DNA from: a virus | Length of the DNA: 47,689 bases | Direction: 5' to 3' (one strand) | IMG/VR virus record: IMGVR_UViG_3300025300_001994 | Location: 1-47,689 of that record | In this document: positions 35,825 to 45,269 of the stretch, in pieces | Layout of the letters: every line of letters starts with the position of its first letter | How positions within the stretch are numbered: the stretch's first letter is position 1 | Made by a program: the position numbers and the translations under genes | Notes under the pieces: generated by a model | The model's input: the letters and a program-made list of their open reading frames with translations, nothing else | What the model was told of the DNA's origin: nothing | Database searches by the model: none

Positions 35825-36206
35825 AATTAGTTATCTTGTGATAACAATGAATAAATCTCTGTTTCCTACCGATGATAATTACATTAAGACCCTCCTAACT
35901 AATGAGGGGTTTTTACCTTCCGCATATATGGGAACAGGAGATGAGTCATCCACCCTTCGCTCTATACATGAAAAATATTTAAATGTAGACTATGAATGGG
36001 CTACAAAGATGTTGTGCGGTTTCAGAAAATTAAACCTATCTGAGGCCGAAGTGATTTACATAACAACACTATCTCTTTCTGGTGTAATAGAAAAAAAGGG
36101 TGATTTTTATACTTTTGATAAAATGGAAAAATCCCACCTACCGGAGCTGGACCCTTACTATGTCGAACTTATCTCAAAATTCGGATCTTCCACCTTCAGA
36201 AGATGA
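35802..36206 (+). CDS. Hypothetical protein
   Basis: A 134-residue protein whose start is uncertain: ATG at 35802 or 35814 overlaps the preceding gene, ATG at 35847 (MNKSLFPTDDNYIKTLLTNE) is the next choice. The body is mixed alpha/beta with no recognised domain (STLRSIHEKYLNVDYEWATK). It overlaps the next gene by about 47 bp. Function unknown. Confidence 0.55.
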   Translation: MSQQMKIKISYLVITMNKSLFPTDDNYIKTLLTNEGFLPSAYMGTGDESSTLRSIHEKYLNVDYEWATKMLCGFRKLNLSEAEVIYITTLSLSGVIEKKGDFYTFDKMEKSHLPELDPYYVELISKFGSSTFRR

Positions 36207-36501
36207 CGAAAAAAGCTGTTTCGTAACAGTATCTACGGATCACGAAGGTATGGTTTTTTTTGAATGTGGGTGGCAAGATGGAGAAGTAAACATTGATTTT
36301 TTAGCTACCATATTGTATAAATTAAAATATGATAATTTGGTTACTATTCTATTAGAGGATCTTTATGAAAAATGTGTGTCTGGTGGTAGACAAGAAGAAT
36401 TCAATAAACTCTTAGTTAAATATACCCAATTACAGGAACTTCATGTGTCAAATAAAAATAAGGATGATGTGGCAGTATCTCCACTACAAGTCAAGCCATA
36501 A
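36160..36501 (+). CDS. Hypothetical protein
   Basis: A 113-residue acidic protein, start at 36160 after CCGGAGCTGG, overlapping the previous gene. N-terminal SNLSQNSDLPPSEDDEKS is disordered-looking; the middle CFVTVSTDHEGMVFFECGW is beta-like, the rest helical. Its order with the neighbouring genes suggests one operon, but the family is unknown. Confidence 0.55.
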   Translation: MSNLSQNSDLPPSEDDEKSCFVTVSTDHEGMVFFECGWQDGEVNIDFLATILYKLKYDNLVTILLEDLYEKCVSGGRQEEFNKLLVKYTQLQELHVSNKNKDDVAVSPLQVKP

Positions 36502-36549
36502 TGTGTATACTTGATAGTATATATAGTCCTAGCTTTAAGGAGATATATG

Positions 36550-37182
36550 ATGTCCACATCTAAAAAAATAGGCTGGGAGAGCTGGAATGCCAAAATAGAA
36601 GAAATATTAAGAGAAGAGAAACCCCAACCAGAAGAAGAAAACGAAGAATTTGGTATGATGGACACTGATCCAGAAGGACTTTTGAAAGAATATTTTGTTC
36701 CCGTCAAACAAAAGGTAGTGTACACCCCATATGGGCCTTACCCAGCAGAGTCCTCACTTAAACCATCCGATAGGTGGGATTGTTGGATGTGCTATACCAA
36801 TTTTGATTTAACTAATGAAATAATTGAAGTGCTAGAAGATGTTAACGGTATTGAGGCCTTAAAACCTCTTGGAAGATATACATTTTTTGTGGGTATTGCA
36901 AAAATGTTCAATACTTCCGAAGTCAGAAAAGAAATAGAAGATACAATATGTAATTACACCGTGAGCGAAGTTCTCGACGACGCAGAAATAATGTTGGCTG
37001 TTGATTTGGTTAAAGAACAACTGGACACCAATAGATATTGGTCTATATTTGTTTCACCACAAGGAGAAATAGATTATATAGTTTCAGACGATATGAATAA
37101 ACAGTATTTAGATGAACTTAGTGAATTGGAAGCCCTCAAGCAAAAATTAGGTGGTGTTATATTAAGGAGCACGAATGGATAG
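36550..37182 (+). CDS. Hypothetical acidic protein upstream of sigma factor
   Basis: A 210-residue acidic protein. AAGGAG (36537-36542) allows ATG 36547 or 36550. It contains a Glu-rich N-terminal linker (IEEILREEKPQPEEENEE), a Trp/Cys segment (SDRWDCWMCYTNFDLTNEI) and a helical C-terminal half. It overlaps the sigma-factor gene by eight bases, so both are coupled. It could be a sigma partner (co-activator or anti-sigma), as suggested only by position. Confidence 0.55.
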   Translation: MSTSKKIGWESWNAKIEEILREEKPQPEEENEEFGMMDTDPEGLLKEYFVPVKQKVVYTPYGPYPAESSLKPSDRWDCWMCYTNFDLTNEIIEVLEDVNGIEALKPLGRYTFFVGIAKMFNTSEVRKEIEDTICNYTVSEVLDDAEIMLAVDLVKEQLDTNRYWSIFVSPQGEIDYIVSDDMNKQYLDELSELEALKQKLGGVILRSTNG

Positions 37183-37627
37183 AACTTTTGAAGAATCCTT
37201 GAGCAATATTGATAATATTAAGGTTATGAATAAGGTTTGCGCAAGATATTCTACTGCTTTAAGCGCAGACGATTTGTATTCACTAAAATTAACTACACTT
37301 TGGAGATGTCTTAACAGATATGATCCATCTAAAAAAACTAAGTTTACTACGTTTCTATATCAACAGCTTGACTATGCTATAAAAAATACTATGAAAAAAA
37401 AGAAAAGGGAGTTCAGCTGTAAAAATATCGAAAAGTCTAGTGAGGTTATAGACGATATAGATCATGTGCTAGACGGTTTAAGTGATGAATATACTATTTT
37501 GATTAAACAAAAATATGTATACGGCATGACCATGGAAGAAATGGGACGGCAAAACGGTTACAGTCGAGAAACCGCTAGAAGAAGATTTAAAAAAGCCTTA
37601 AAATCATTTGAAAAAATAAACCGATGA
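37175..37627 (+). CDS. Small sigma-70-family factor (phage late-type)
   Basis: A 150-residue sigma factor with two domains. Region 2 is seen in DDLYSLKLTTLWRCLNRYDP and TKFTTFLYQQLDYAIKNTM, region 4 in EYTILIKQKYVYGMTMEEMG and YSRETARRRFKKALKSF (helix-turn-helix). It would direct the host RNA polymerase to phage promoters, comparable in role to T4 gp55. No promoter motif for it is obvious. It lies just upstream of a virion-type gene with strong signals, consistent with late control. Confidence 0.8.
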   Translation: MDRTFEESLSNIDNIKVMNKVCARYSTALSADDLYSLKLTTLWRCLNRYDPSKKTKFTTFLYQQLDYAIKNTMKKKKREFSCKNIEKSSEVIDDIDHVLDGLSDEYTILIKQKYVYGMTMEEMGRQNGYSRETARRRFKKALKSFEKINR

Positions 37628-37717
37628 GACGGCTTTTTGTGTATTGTTAGATAGGAACCGGACCGTTTTTGGATATTGTAGGAACATATATTTATTTCCA
37701 TTATGGAGGCTTATCTA

Positions 37718-38416
37718 ATGGCAGTTCCTACATCTACAAGTGCTTATTTAGTTAACACGACGGGCGGCGCTTTTATTTTTGCAGTAGAAGGTGGATGCAT
37801 TCTACAGAATTCAGCTGTGACCAGCGGACTTGGTGCAGTTATCACCAAAGCGCTCTCTCTTAAAGATGGCGTATCGCTCGCCGCAGACTCTAACACGCTA
37901 CCTAGAATTATTACTGGTAATGGCGCTTATAATGCTCAAAAGGCTTTAAGCGCTGGTACGTTTGCCTACGAAGCTGAGGGCAAATATGTTATTGCTCGTC
38001 AATCCACCACCCTTTCTGGTGTGGCTAAAACAAACTTGCTATTCATGGGCGTTGGCACCTCGAATCAAGCGATTCTTCAATTCCAGCATGATTATGGGGC
38101 TAAGATTGTCACGGCATTCCGTGCTGATCGGTTTAGCTGGACACATACCACACGTACTGGAGCCAAAATGACCGACTCCAGAATTAACTGGCTAGACGTG
38201 GCTACTGGTGGTATGGATACCGCGACTGCTCCAGACACCCTGTCTACTACCAATATGTGGGACCCGATTGCTGGTGCTACTGGTGCTAGAACAGACAAGG
38301 CTGCTAATCCAACTAGAGCCATTCCGGGTGAGTTGGTAATGAAAGTTGATTTCGTTGATCTTACTGTCGCAACTGGCGGTGACTTCTTCGATTATTCACC
38401 AATTACTGGTATGTAA
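37718..38416 (+). CDS. Probable virion structural protein
   Basis: A 232-residue Ala/Thr/Gly-rich protein with few charges (MAVPTSTSAYLVNTTGGAFI; SRINWLDVATGGMDTATAPD), typical of phage structural proteins. The gene has a strong ribosome binding site (TTATGGAGG), GC-richer codons than neighbours and a strong terminator, all signs of high expression. It could be a tail tube, decoration or other abundant virion protein; no family is recognised. Confidence 0.65.
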   Translation: MAVPTSTSAYLVNTTGGAFIFAVEGGCILQNSAVTSGLGAVITKALSLKDGVSLAADSNTLPRIITGNGAYNAQKALSAGTFAYEAEGKYVIARQSTTLSGVAKTNLLFMGVGTSNQAILQFQHDYGAKIVTAFRADRFSWTHTTRTGAKMTDSRINWLDVATGGMDTATAPDTLSTTNMWDPIAGATGARTDKAANPTRAIPGELVMKVDFVDLTVATGGDFFDYSPITGM

Positions 38417-38430
38417 TCTAAACTTATAAG

Positions 38431-38464
38431 AAGGGGGAGGGAATTTCTCTCCCCCTTTTTTTTT
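38431..38464 (+). terminator. Strong Rho-independent terminator
   Basis: GGGGGAGGGA and CTCTCCCCC form a long hairpin with an AATTT loop, followed by nine T. It ends the virion-type gene. Confidence 0.9.
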
Positions 38465-38485
38465 ATTTTATATGAAAGGCTTGTT

Positions 38486-38794
38486 ATGACTGATACATGG
38501 CAACTGCTTAAAAGTATAGCTGAAGTTGTCGGTATGGTATTTATACCCTTAATGGGCTGGATGTTGTTTACTATTATGACTCATGGTAAAAAAATTATTT
38601 TACTGGAGGAGAGAGTGAACGATTCATTAAATAGAAGATTAACATCTTTAGAAAATAAAGTCGATAGCCTAGAAGGCAAAATAGAAACAAAAATAGACAA
38701 CCTAGAAAGTAGCGTGGCAGACTGCAAACTACACTTAAATGATAAACTTAATGAAAAGTTTGATGTTATGATTAATACATTGAGAAACCGATAG
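38486..38794 (+). CDS. Membrane-anchored coiled-coil protein
   Basis: A 102-residue protein with one N-terminal span (about residues 11-32, IAEVVGMVFIPLMGWMLFTI) and a long heptad-repeat coiled coil (ERVNDSLNRRLTSLENKVDS onward). Such anchored spring-like proteins occur in phage lysis or membrane-remodelling modules (spanin-like, holin partners), but no signature fixes this. No strong ribosome binding site beyond AAAGGC. Confidence 0.6.
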   Translation: MTDTWQLLKSIAEVVGMVFIPLMGWMLFTIMTHGKKIILLEERVNDSLNRRLTSLENKVDSLEGKIETKIDNLESSVADCKLHLNDKLNEKFDVMINTLRNR

Positions 38795-38811
38795 TTTTTA
38801 CAAAAAAATGT

Positions 38812-38840
38812 TTGACAAAAGCTAGATAATTGTAGATAAT
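38812..38840 (+). promoter_or_regulatory. Sigma-70-type promoter for nucleotide genes
   Basis: TTGACA (38812-38817), 17-bp spacer, GATAAT (38835-38840), upstream of the dCMP deaminase and NrdJ genes. Confidence 0.75.
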
Positions 38841-38876
38841 GTAAGTGTCAGGCTATCTCTTAATTTGGAATAAACA

Positions 38877-39332
38877 ATGGACAGACCGTCTTGGGATCAG
38901 TATTTTATGGGTATGGCTCATTACGCATCCATCCGTAGTCACGATAGCGAGACTAGGGTTGGGTGCGTTTTAGTTAATACACTTAATCATGTAGTAGGTA
39001 TGGGTTACAATGGTTTTCCAGCAGGTTGTAACGACTCTGTCCTTCCTACTTTTCGTCCAGAAAAATATCCGTTTATGGTTCATGCTGAAGAAAATGCCGT
39101 ATCTAATATGGAACGCAGATATTTTGGTCCCCTTAAAGCGTATGTCACACATTATCCATGTTTTCGGTGTGCTAAACTATTATGGCAAAATGGCATTAAT
39201 AAGTGGTACATAGAAAAAGATTCTTTTGTATCTTCCAAGAATGATAACGATACATCTGTACATCAATTTTTAGTTAAGAACGGTCTAGAGATCTACAATG
39301 TTAAAACAAATCTTGATTTAAAGATTACCTAA
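38877..39332 (+). CDS. dCMP deaminase-like enzyme
   Basis: A 151-residue zinc deaminase of the dCMP/CMP type, which turns dCMP into dUMP as substrate for ThyX. The zinc site is complete: His69 and Glu71 in HAEENAV, Cys95 and Cys98 in PCFRCAK. The substrate-side YNGFPAGCND is typical for dCMP deaminase. It starts after a consensus-like promoter and is followed by NrdJ with a 15-bp gap, an operon for DNA precursor synthesis. Confidence 0.9.
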   Translation: MDRPSWDQYFMGMAHYASIRSHDSETRVGCVLVNTLNHVVGMGYNGFPAGCNDSVLPTFRPEKYPFMVHAEENAVSNMERRYFGPLKAYVTHYPCFRCAKLLWQNGINKWYIEKDSFVSSKNDNDTSVHQFLVKNGLEIYNVKTNLDLKIT

Positions 39333-39347
39333 AGGAAAATATATTTC

Positions 39348-41528
39348 ATGTCGATCAAATCGCTGATGGATTATACTTTTGTCGCTAAATATGCCCGATG
39401 GATATCAGACAAAAAAAGAAGAGAAACATGGCATGAAACTGTAGATCGTGTAAAAAAAATGATGCTCAAAAAATACGAAGATATTTCAGAGATACATGAG
39501 GATATCGAGTGGGCATATGATATGATGAAGAAGAGACGTGTTTTAGGATCTCAACGTGCCTTACAATTTGGTGGAAAACCCATTCTTAAACATAACATGA
39601 GGATGTATAATTGTATTTCCTCCTTCTGTGATCGCCCACAATTCTTTCAAGAATGCATGTATCTCCTTCTTTGTGGGTGTGGGACTGGATTTTCTGTACA
39701 GAAACATCATGTAGCTAAGTTACCTAATTTAGTAAAAAATAAAGAAGGCACCAAAAGGTTTACGGTAGAAGATAATATAGAGGGGTGGTCAGATGCAGTT
39801 GGTGTGTTGGTTAATTCTTATTTTAATAGACCAAAAGATTTTAAAGAATACTCCGGTAAAAATGTAGTATTTGATTTTACAAAAATAAGAGAAGCGGGCG
39901 CCCCTCTTTCTCATGGGGGAAAGGCTCCGGGACCGGAACCTCTTAAAAAGTCACTTAAAAATATAAAGAGTCTTTTAGATGAAACAGTTAAACATGGTAA
40001 TAAACAACTTAGTCCAATTGATGCTTATGATATTGTTATGCATTCTGCTGACGCTGTTATTAGTGGTGGTGTTAGGCGAAGCGCTACTATATGCCTGTTT
40101 TCACCAGATGACACAAAAATGGCGTCCGCAAAAACAGGTAACTGGTTTCATGAGAATCCTCAAAGAGGACGTTCTAATAACTCAGCCTTACTGCTTAGAG
40201 AGACTACGACGCCAGAACAATTTTCTGACTTGATGCAATCAGTTAGAGAGTTTGGCGAGCCCGGTTTTGTTTGGGCAGACTCCACTGAGTTTTTAGTGAA
40301 TCCCTGTGTAGAAATAGGATTTTGGCCTGTTGATCAAAAAACTGGTCAGTCTGGATGGCAGGCCTGTAATTTGTCTACAATTAATTGTGCCCGAATTAAG
40401 AGTGAAGAGGATCTTTATGAGTCAGCAAGGGCTGCTGCTATTATTGGGACTCTACAAGCTGGTTTTACTGATGTGGGCTATTTGGAACATGCCAGCAAAA
40501 ACATTATGGAACGGGAAGCGCTTATTGGCGTTTCTATGACTGGTATAATGGAGGCACACGAGGTATGTCTATCTCCTGAGTTCCAAAGAAGAGCAGCTAG
40601 AACAGTAAAGCAAGTGAATAAAGAATTAGCCCAAAAAATTGGTATTAATCAAGCTGCCAGATGTACGTGTGTTAAGCCAGAAGGTACTGCTAGTTGTATA
40701 CTAGGAACTAGCTCTGGAATACACCCACATCACGCAAAAAGGTACATTAGGCGCGTTCAGGCTAACAAAATGGAAGATATATATAAGCATTTTAAAAAAA
40801 TTAATCCTAGAGCCTGTCAGGAGTCTGTGTGGTCCGCTAATGATAGCGATGACGTGATATCCTTTTGTATTGAAGTGGCAGCAGGCTCAAAAACCAAGAA
40901 TAAAGTGGGGGCTTTAGACCTCCTAATCGCTGTAAAATCTACACAACAAAATTGGGTGATTACTGGTACAAATCAAGATTTATGCACTCAGCCATGGCTT
41001 AGCCATAATGTTAGTAATACTATTAATATCAAAGAGAGTGAATGGGATGATGTAGAAAAATTTATTTACAGAAATAGAAAATGGTTCTGTGGGATTTCTC
41101 TATTACCTGTTACCGGCGATAAAGATTATCCTCAGGCCCCTTTTACAACCATCTATTTGCCTAGTGAAATGGTGTCCCATCATGGGGATGGCGTAATGTT
41201 TGTAAGTGGGCTAATCGAAGTAGCTTTAACGCTTTGGGAAGATAATTTGTGGGCTGCATGTGATACCCTACTCAATCTAGGGGGTCCGGTTAAAGGGTCC
41301 TCTAAAAGAAATTGGGTAAAAAGATGCCATAGATTCACTAAAAAATATTTTGATGATGACATCAAGAAGTTGACTTATTGTATGAAAGATGTGTATAATT
41401 ATAAGTTGTGGACTGAATTAAACCGGGAATATCAGGATGTAGATTATATTTCTGTAGTGGAAAAAGAAGACAACACCAAGCTGCAACAAGAATTAGCTTG
41501 TTCCGGTGGAACCTGTGAGATCCTGTAA
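39348..41528 (+). CDS. nrdJ: Class II (B12-dependent) ribonucleotide reductase, monomeric type
   Basis: A 726-residue class II enzyme reducing ribonucleotides with adenosylcobalamin. Features include RMYNCISSF with the N-terminal active-site Cys, GGVRRSATICLFSPDD, NPCVEIGF with the radical Cys and Glu, WQACNLSTINC, CVKPEGTASCILGTSSGIHPHH and a C-terminal redox pair, Cys718 and Cys723, in CSGGTCEIL. The length fits the monomeric RTPR-like type. Dependence on B12 means that the host must supply cobalamin. The last base of the stop is shared with the next start. Confidence 0.95.
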   Translation: MSIKSLMDYTFVAKYARWISDKKRRETWHETVDRVKKMMLKKYEDISEIHEDIEWAYDMMKKRRVLGSQRALQFGGKPILKHNMRMYNCISSFCDRPQFFQECMYLLLCGCGTGFSVQKHHVAKLPNLVKNKEGTKRFTVEDNIEGWSDAVGVLVNSYFNRPKDFKEYSGKNVVFDFTKIREAGAPLSHGGKAPGPEPLKKSLKNIKSLLDETVKHGNKQLSPIDAYDIVMHSADAVISGGVRRSATICLFSPDDTKMASAKTGNWFHENPQRGRSNNSALLLRETTTPEQFSDLMQSVREFGEPGFVWADSTEFLVNPCVEIGFWPVDQKTGQSGWQACNLSTINCARIKSEEDLYESARAAAIIGTLQAGFTDVGYLEHASKNIMEREALIGVSMTGIMEAHEVCLSPEFQRRAARTVKQVNKELAQKIGINQAARCTCVKPEGTASCILGTSSGIHPHHAKRYIRRVQANKMEDIYKHFKKINPRACQESVWSANDSDDVISFCIEVAAGSKTKNKVGALDLLIAVKSTQQNWVITGTNQDLCTQPWLSHNVSNTINIKESEWDDVEKFIYRNRKWFCGISLLPVTGDKDYPQAPFTTIYLPSEMVSHHGDGVMFVSGLIEVALTLWEDNLWAACDTLLNLGGPVKGSSKRNWVKRCHRFTKKYFDDDIKKLTYCMKDVYNYKLWTELNREYQDVDYISVVEKEDNTKLQQELACSGGTCEIL

Positions 41529-42724
41529 TGGTAAATAATAATAACAGGATATTTTATGCCTGTCAAGGGGTTTTGTACAAGAAAGTAAGCCCCACATCTT
41601 ATATTAGTGATCCCACTGACGCTACATTTCTAAGTGGGATTCAATCTGTAGGCGTAAATGTCGATACGCCCTCTTATAGTCTTCCCGATATCGGAAGATC
41701 CCAAAGAAATTATTTATGGTATGAACAACCAAATATAGAAATAACTATTGAGCGTGTCCTAGACGAAAATACTACACCCTTTTACACGCCTACTACATCT
41801 CCTCCTGTAGCCTATGACGCCAGTTATTTTCTGAATACTGCTAACTTTGGGATGTCAGGCAACGAATTACCTCAATATAATATAGTTCTACTATACGGGG
41901 CAGACGCGGCTGCTTATATAGGTAAAGTTATTGATCCGACTGACCCAACTCCAGACTTAGTCGAATCTATTACCTATGAATATTGCCTTTTAACAAATGT
42001 ATCATATAATATATCTGTAGGACAAGCAGTTACAGAATCATTAACATTTATTACTAAAAGTACGCGCAGAAATATAGATTATTTGGAAGTAGCAGATTAT
42101 ACTAATCTTCCTACGTTTCCAGAAAGCGCTAGTTTAGTAAAATGGAGTCACATTACAGGAGGCACTTATCCAGATGAAGTGACACAAACCTTTACTCCAA
42201 TTGCTAGTTTGCAGGGTCTTCAAAGTATAGATATTTCTGTGGGTGTAACTTATTCTGAACTTCCTGATATGGGAAATTGGCGTGGGTCTGAACTTGATGC
42301 TGGTACTGACCTTAAGGCTAATGAATTGAATAAATGGAAATATATTAATATGCCATTGGAAATTACATGCTCATTCAATGGGATTGCTGCGCAGGGGTTT
42401 CGGTCAGGAGAAACAACTTTTAATAGGGCTGTTAAAAATGTAGACACGAACTTCAATACTAATGCAAATGCTGCGCCGGGACAAACAGCAGATTGTCCGA
42501 TTAAGATAGCAGCGACAATTCCAACCACCAACCCACTTATTTATACATATTTTGTTTGGGATCTTAGTACAAAAAATTATCTATCTTCTATATCATACAG
42601 CGGAGGAGACACTGGAGGCGGTAATACGGAACTCACTTTAGAATATGCCAATACATTTAATGATTACGTTCCTTACAGGCATACAGCTATTCAAAGTATA
42701 ACGCGAGGAGCCGATATCTACTAG
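41528..42724 (+). CDS. Tail-tube-like virion protein
   Basis: A 398-residue Thr/Ser/Asn/Tyr-rich, beta-strand-rich protein with VGVNVDTPSYSLPDIGRSQR and YEQPNIEITIERVL, a pattern seen in tail tube proteins of large phages, repeated in a second half with SLQGLQSIDISVGVTYSELP. Two related halves suggest a duplicated tube fold. Probable structural virion protein. It has no signal peptide. The gene lies between NrdJ and the DUF1501 genes. Confidence 0.6.
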   Translation: MVNNNNRIFYACQGVLYKKVSPTSYISDPTDATFLSGIQSVGVNVDTPSYSLPDIGRSQRNYLWYEQPNIEITIERVLDENTTPFYTPTTSPPVAYDASYFLNTANFGMSGNELPQYNIVLLYGADAAAYIGKVIDPTDPTPDLVESITYEYCLLTNVSYNISVGQAVTESLTFITKSTRRNIDYLEVADYTNLPTFPESASLVKWSHITGGTYPDEVTQTFTPIASLQGLQSIDISVGVTYSELPDMGNWRGSELDAGTDLKANELNKWKYINMPLEITCSFNGIAAQGFRSGETTFNRAVKNVDTNFNTNANAAPGQTADCPIKIAATIPTTNPLIYTYFVWDLSTKNYLSSISYSGGDTGGGNTELTLEYANTFNDYVPYRHTAIQSITRGADIY

Positions 42725-42736
42725 AAGGAGGAAAGC

Positions 42737-43987
42737 ATGTTAGATTTTTATTTTAATAGGCGTGATTTTTTACGTATGGGAAGTATCGGAGCTGGAATGT
42801 CTACGATAGGTCTATCCGATTTAGCATTATCGGAAGAAGAGGAGCTGGCTCTAAAAGACAAATCAGTAGTATGGCTGTGGCTGGGTGGTGGACCCACTCA
42901 ATTTGAAACGTTTCATGCTCCCACTGATTTCAATGTTCCTGATCAATTTAGACCTGTGAATGGGTTGTTATATGACAGCGCTACTAATATATCATTAGGG
43001 GCTGATTGGCTTCAAACATTTAAACATAAAGATAAAATTGTAACTGTTAATTCTTTTACGCACGGTGACTCATCTCATCGTCAAGCAACTCACTGGATGA
43101 TGACGGGTCACTACAACGGCGAACGAGCCCAAACATCCAACCCAAAATATCCGGGTTTTGGCTCTATCGTTTCTTCCATCTATGGAGCTAATACTTCTAC
43201 GGGAATTCCAACTTATATTAAACAAGGTGGTATTTCGGGAGAGGGACCTTCATGGTTAGGTGGAGCGTATAAACCATTTGATCCTTCCAACAAGGACAAC
43301 CTCAGTCCTAGAGTAGAAATAGGTAGATTCAAGTCGCGCGGTGAATTACTGGCGGCCTTGGATAAGCAGCATGAAATCGTTAGTAATGCAGCTAATTCCA
43401 TAGGTAAATATACTACACAGGCTTATGATACTATTCTCGGCACTGCTAAGCTGGCATTCAATATCGATAAAGAGCCAACTAAAACTAGAGATGCATATGG
43501 TAATACCGATATTGGAAAGCAAATGTTACTAGCACGTAGACTTTCAGAGTATGGTACAAAATTTATTACGATGCACTACGGGGGTTGGGACATGCATGGT
43601 AATATTTCTAATGCTCTTAAGGGTAGAGTTCCTCCTGTTGATCAGGCTATTGCGGCTTTCTTGCAGGATGTCTGGGAAAAAGGATTAAATGAAAAGATTT
43701 TACTGGTGGTCACCGGAGAGTTTGGCCGAACTAAACTTAATGGCAACGCAGGTCGCGACCACTGGCCCGCGATGTCACCTATGCTTATGGCTGGAGGAGA
43801 ATATGAGTTAGGAAGAACTGTAGGTAAGGCTGATAAGTCGTATACACCTAAAGAAAACCCATATGGTCCGTTGGATGTGTGCGCAACACTATTTGACCAC
43901 TTTAATATTCCTATGAGTATTCAGAAAGTGGATAATGGCGGAAGGCCGCGTTACTTGTTAGAGGGTGAAGCCCAATCAATTTTATGA
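42737..43987 (+). CDS. DUF1501 protein with Tat signal (paralogue 1)
   Basis: A 416-residue DUF1501 protein (sulfatase/alkaline-phosphatase-like superfamily). The N-terminus carries a twin-arginine signal (NRRDFLRMG followed by a weak hydrophobic run), so it should be exported folded. Family blocks are present: SVVWLWLGGGPTQFETFHAP, HYGGWDMHGN, VVTGEFGRTKLNGNAGRDHW and MLMAGGEYELG. Function of DUF1501 is not established; metal-dependent hydrolysis of phosphate or sulfate esters is a guess. It has AGAAGGAGG upstream and pairs with the next gene. Typical for Planctomycetes, unusual in a phage. Confidence 0.85.
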   Translation: MLDFYFNRRDFLRMGSIGAGMSTIGLSDLALSEEEELALKDKSVVWLWLGGGPTQFETFHAPTDFNVPDQFRPVNGLLYDSATNISLGADWLQTFKHKDKIVTVNSFTHGDSSHRQATHWMMTGHYNGERAQTSNPKYPGFGSIVSSIYGANTSTGIPTYIKQGGISGEGPSWLGGAYKPFDPSNKDNLSPRVEIGRFKSRGELLAALDKQHEIVSNAANSIGKYTTQAYDTILGTAKLAFNIDKEPTKTRDAYGNTDIGKQMLLARRLSEYGTKFITMHYGGWDMHGNISNALKGRVPPVDQAIAAFLQDVWEKGLNEKILLVVTGEFGRTKLNGNAGRDHWPAMSPMLMAGGEYELGRTVGKADKSYTPKENPYGPLDVCATLFDHFNIPMSIQKVDNGGRPRYLLEGEAQSIL

Positions 43988-44000
43988 TTAGGAGATTAAG

Positions 44001-45269
44001 ATGTTTAGACTATCAAGAAGAGGATTCTTATCGGTGGGCGGTTTTGGTATGTTGTCTTTGCCTAATATTTTACAGGCACAACAACAAAACGGCACCCAAC
44101 ACAAAGCTGTTATTAATATATTTTTAGGAGGAGGTCCTCCGCATCAAGACATGTGGGACATTAAAACAGATGCTCCCGCAGAAATTAGAGGCGAATTCCA
44201 GCCTATCGATACGTCAGTACCCGGTATCCAGATTGGAGAAAGTTTTCCTAAGATCGCCTCTATGATGGATAAGTTTGTTGCTATTCGTTCAGTGATCGGT
44301 TCGGCTGGTGGTCATGACGGCTATCAATGTATGAGCGGATGGGGACGAAATGAAAAGATCGTTGGAGTTGGCTATCCTAGTATTGGATCGGTTGCTTCAA
44401 AGATTCAAGGTCCCGTAGACGTATCAGTTCCAGCCACTATTGGTCTGGCAGCTAAAACCAAACATAGCCCGTGGTCTGAGTCTGGTAGTGAGGGCTATCT
44501 CGGTATCTCCCATAGACCTTTTAAACCTAATGGCGAGATGATGTCTGACCTCACCCTTAATGGTATTACTAAAGATAGGCTACAATCTAGAAAAGAATTG
44601 CTAACAGGCCTTGGTAATATTAAGCCTGAAGGAGATGTTTTCATTGATGAGGCTTTTGATGTACTTACTTCTAGTAAACTTGTAGACGCTCTGGATTTAA
44701 GTCAGGAGGACCCTAAAATCCGTGAACGTTATGGAGATGGTAAGCCTTTTAAGTATCAGTATGACGGTGCTCCTACTGTTAATGAACACGTCCTCATGGC
44801 ACGCCGTTTGGTTGAGGTAGGAGTGCGTTCTGTGAGCCTTTCTTATGGTAGATGGGATAGTCATGGCGCTAACTTTGATCTCGTTAGAGATCATGGTGGT
44901 AAGCTTGATCAGTGTGTCAGCGCATTGGTTGAGGATCTGGATGAAAGAGGGATGCTTGATGATGTGACTGTTGTGGTATGGGGCGAGTTTGGTCGTACAC
45001 CCAAGATTAATAAGGGTGCTGGCCGAGATCACTGGCCACAAGTTAGTTGCGCTCTATTGGCTGGTGGCGGTATGAAGCTTGGTCAAACGATTGGCGAAAC
45101 AAATCGTCTTGGTGAACACGCTGTCGAGCGCCCAGTTCATTTTCAGGAAATTACTAGTACGATTTATTATAATCTTGGAATTGATCCTAGAGACACAACG
45201 GTTATCGACACAGGTGGACGACCTCAGTATCTTCTAGATCACCGAGATCCCATGACAGAGCTGGTTTGA
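44001..45269 (+). CDS. DUF1501 protein with Tat signal (paralogue 2)
   Basis: A 422-residue second DUF1501 protein, 13 bp downstream. Tat signal LSRRGFLSVGG is followed by MLSLPNILQAQQQ. The same family blocks appear (INIFLGGGPPHQDMWDIKTD, YGRWDSHGAN, VVWGEFGRTPKINKGAGRDHW, LLAGGGMKLGQ), but overall the two have diverged strongly, so they may form a heteromeric pair or act on different substrates. The stop codon lies inside structured RNA unit 8. Confidence 0.88.
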   Translation: MFRLSRRGFLSVGGFGMLSLPNILQAQQQNGTQHKAVINIFLGGGPPHQDMWDIKTDAPAEIRGEFQPIDTSVPGIQIGESFPKIASMMDKFVAIRSVIGSAGGHDGYQCMSGWGRNEKIVGVGYPSIGSVASKIQGPVDVSVPATIGLAAKTKHSPWSESGSEGYLGISHRPFKPNGEMMSDLTLNGITKDRLQSRKELLTGLGNIKPEGDVFIDEAFDVLTSSKLVDALDLSQEDPKIRERYGDGKPFKYQYDGAPTVNEHVLMARRLVEVGVRSVSLSYGRWDSHGANFDLVRDHGGKLDQCVSALVEDLDERGMLDDVTVVVWGEFGRTPKINKGAGRDHWPQVSCALLAGGGMKLGQTIGETNRLGEHAVERPVHFQEITSTIYYNLGIDPRDTTVIDTGGRPQYLLDHRDPMTELV

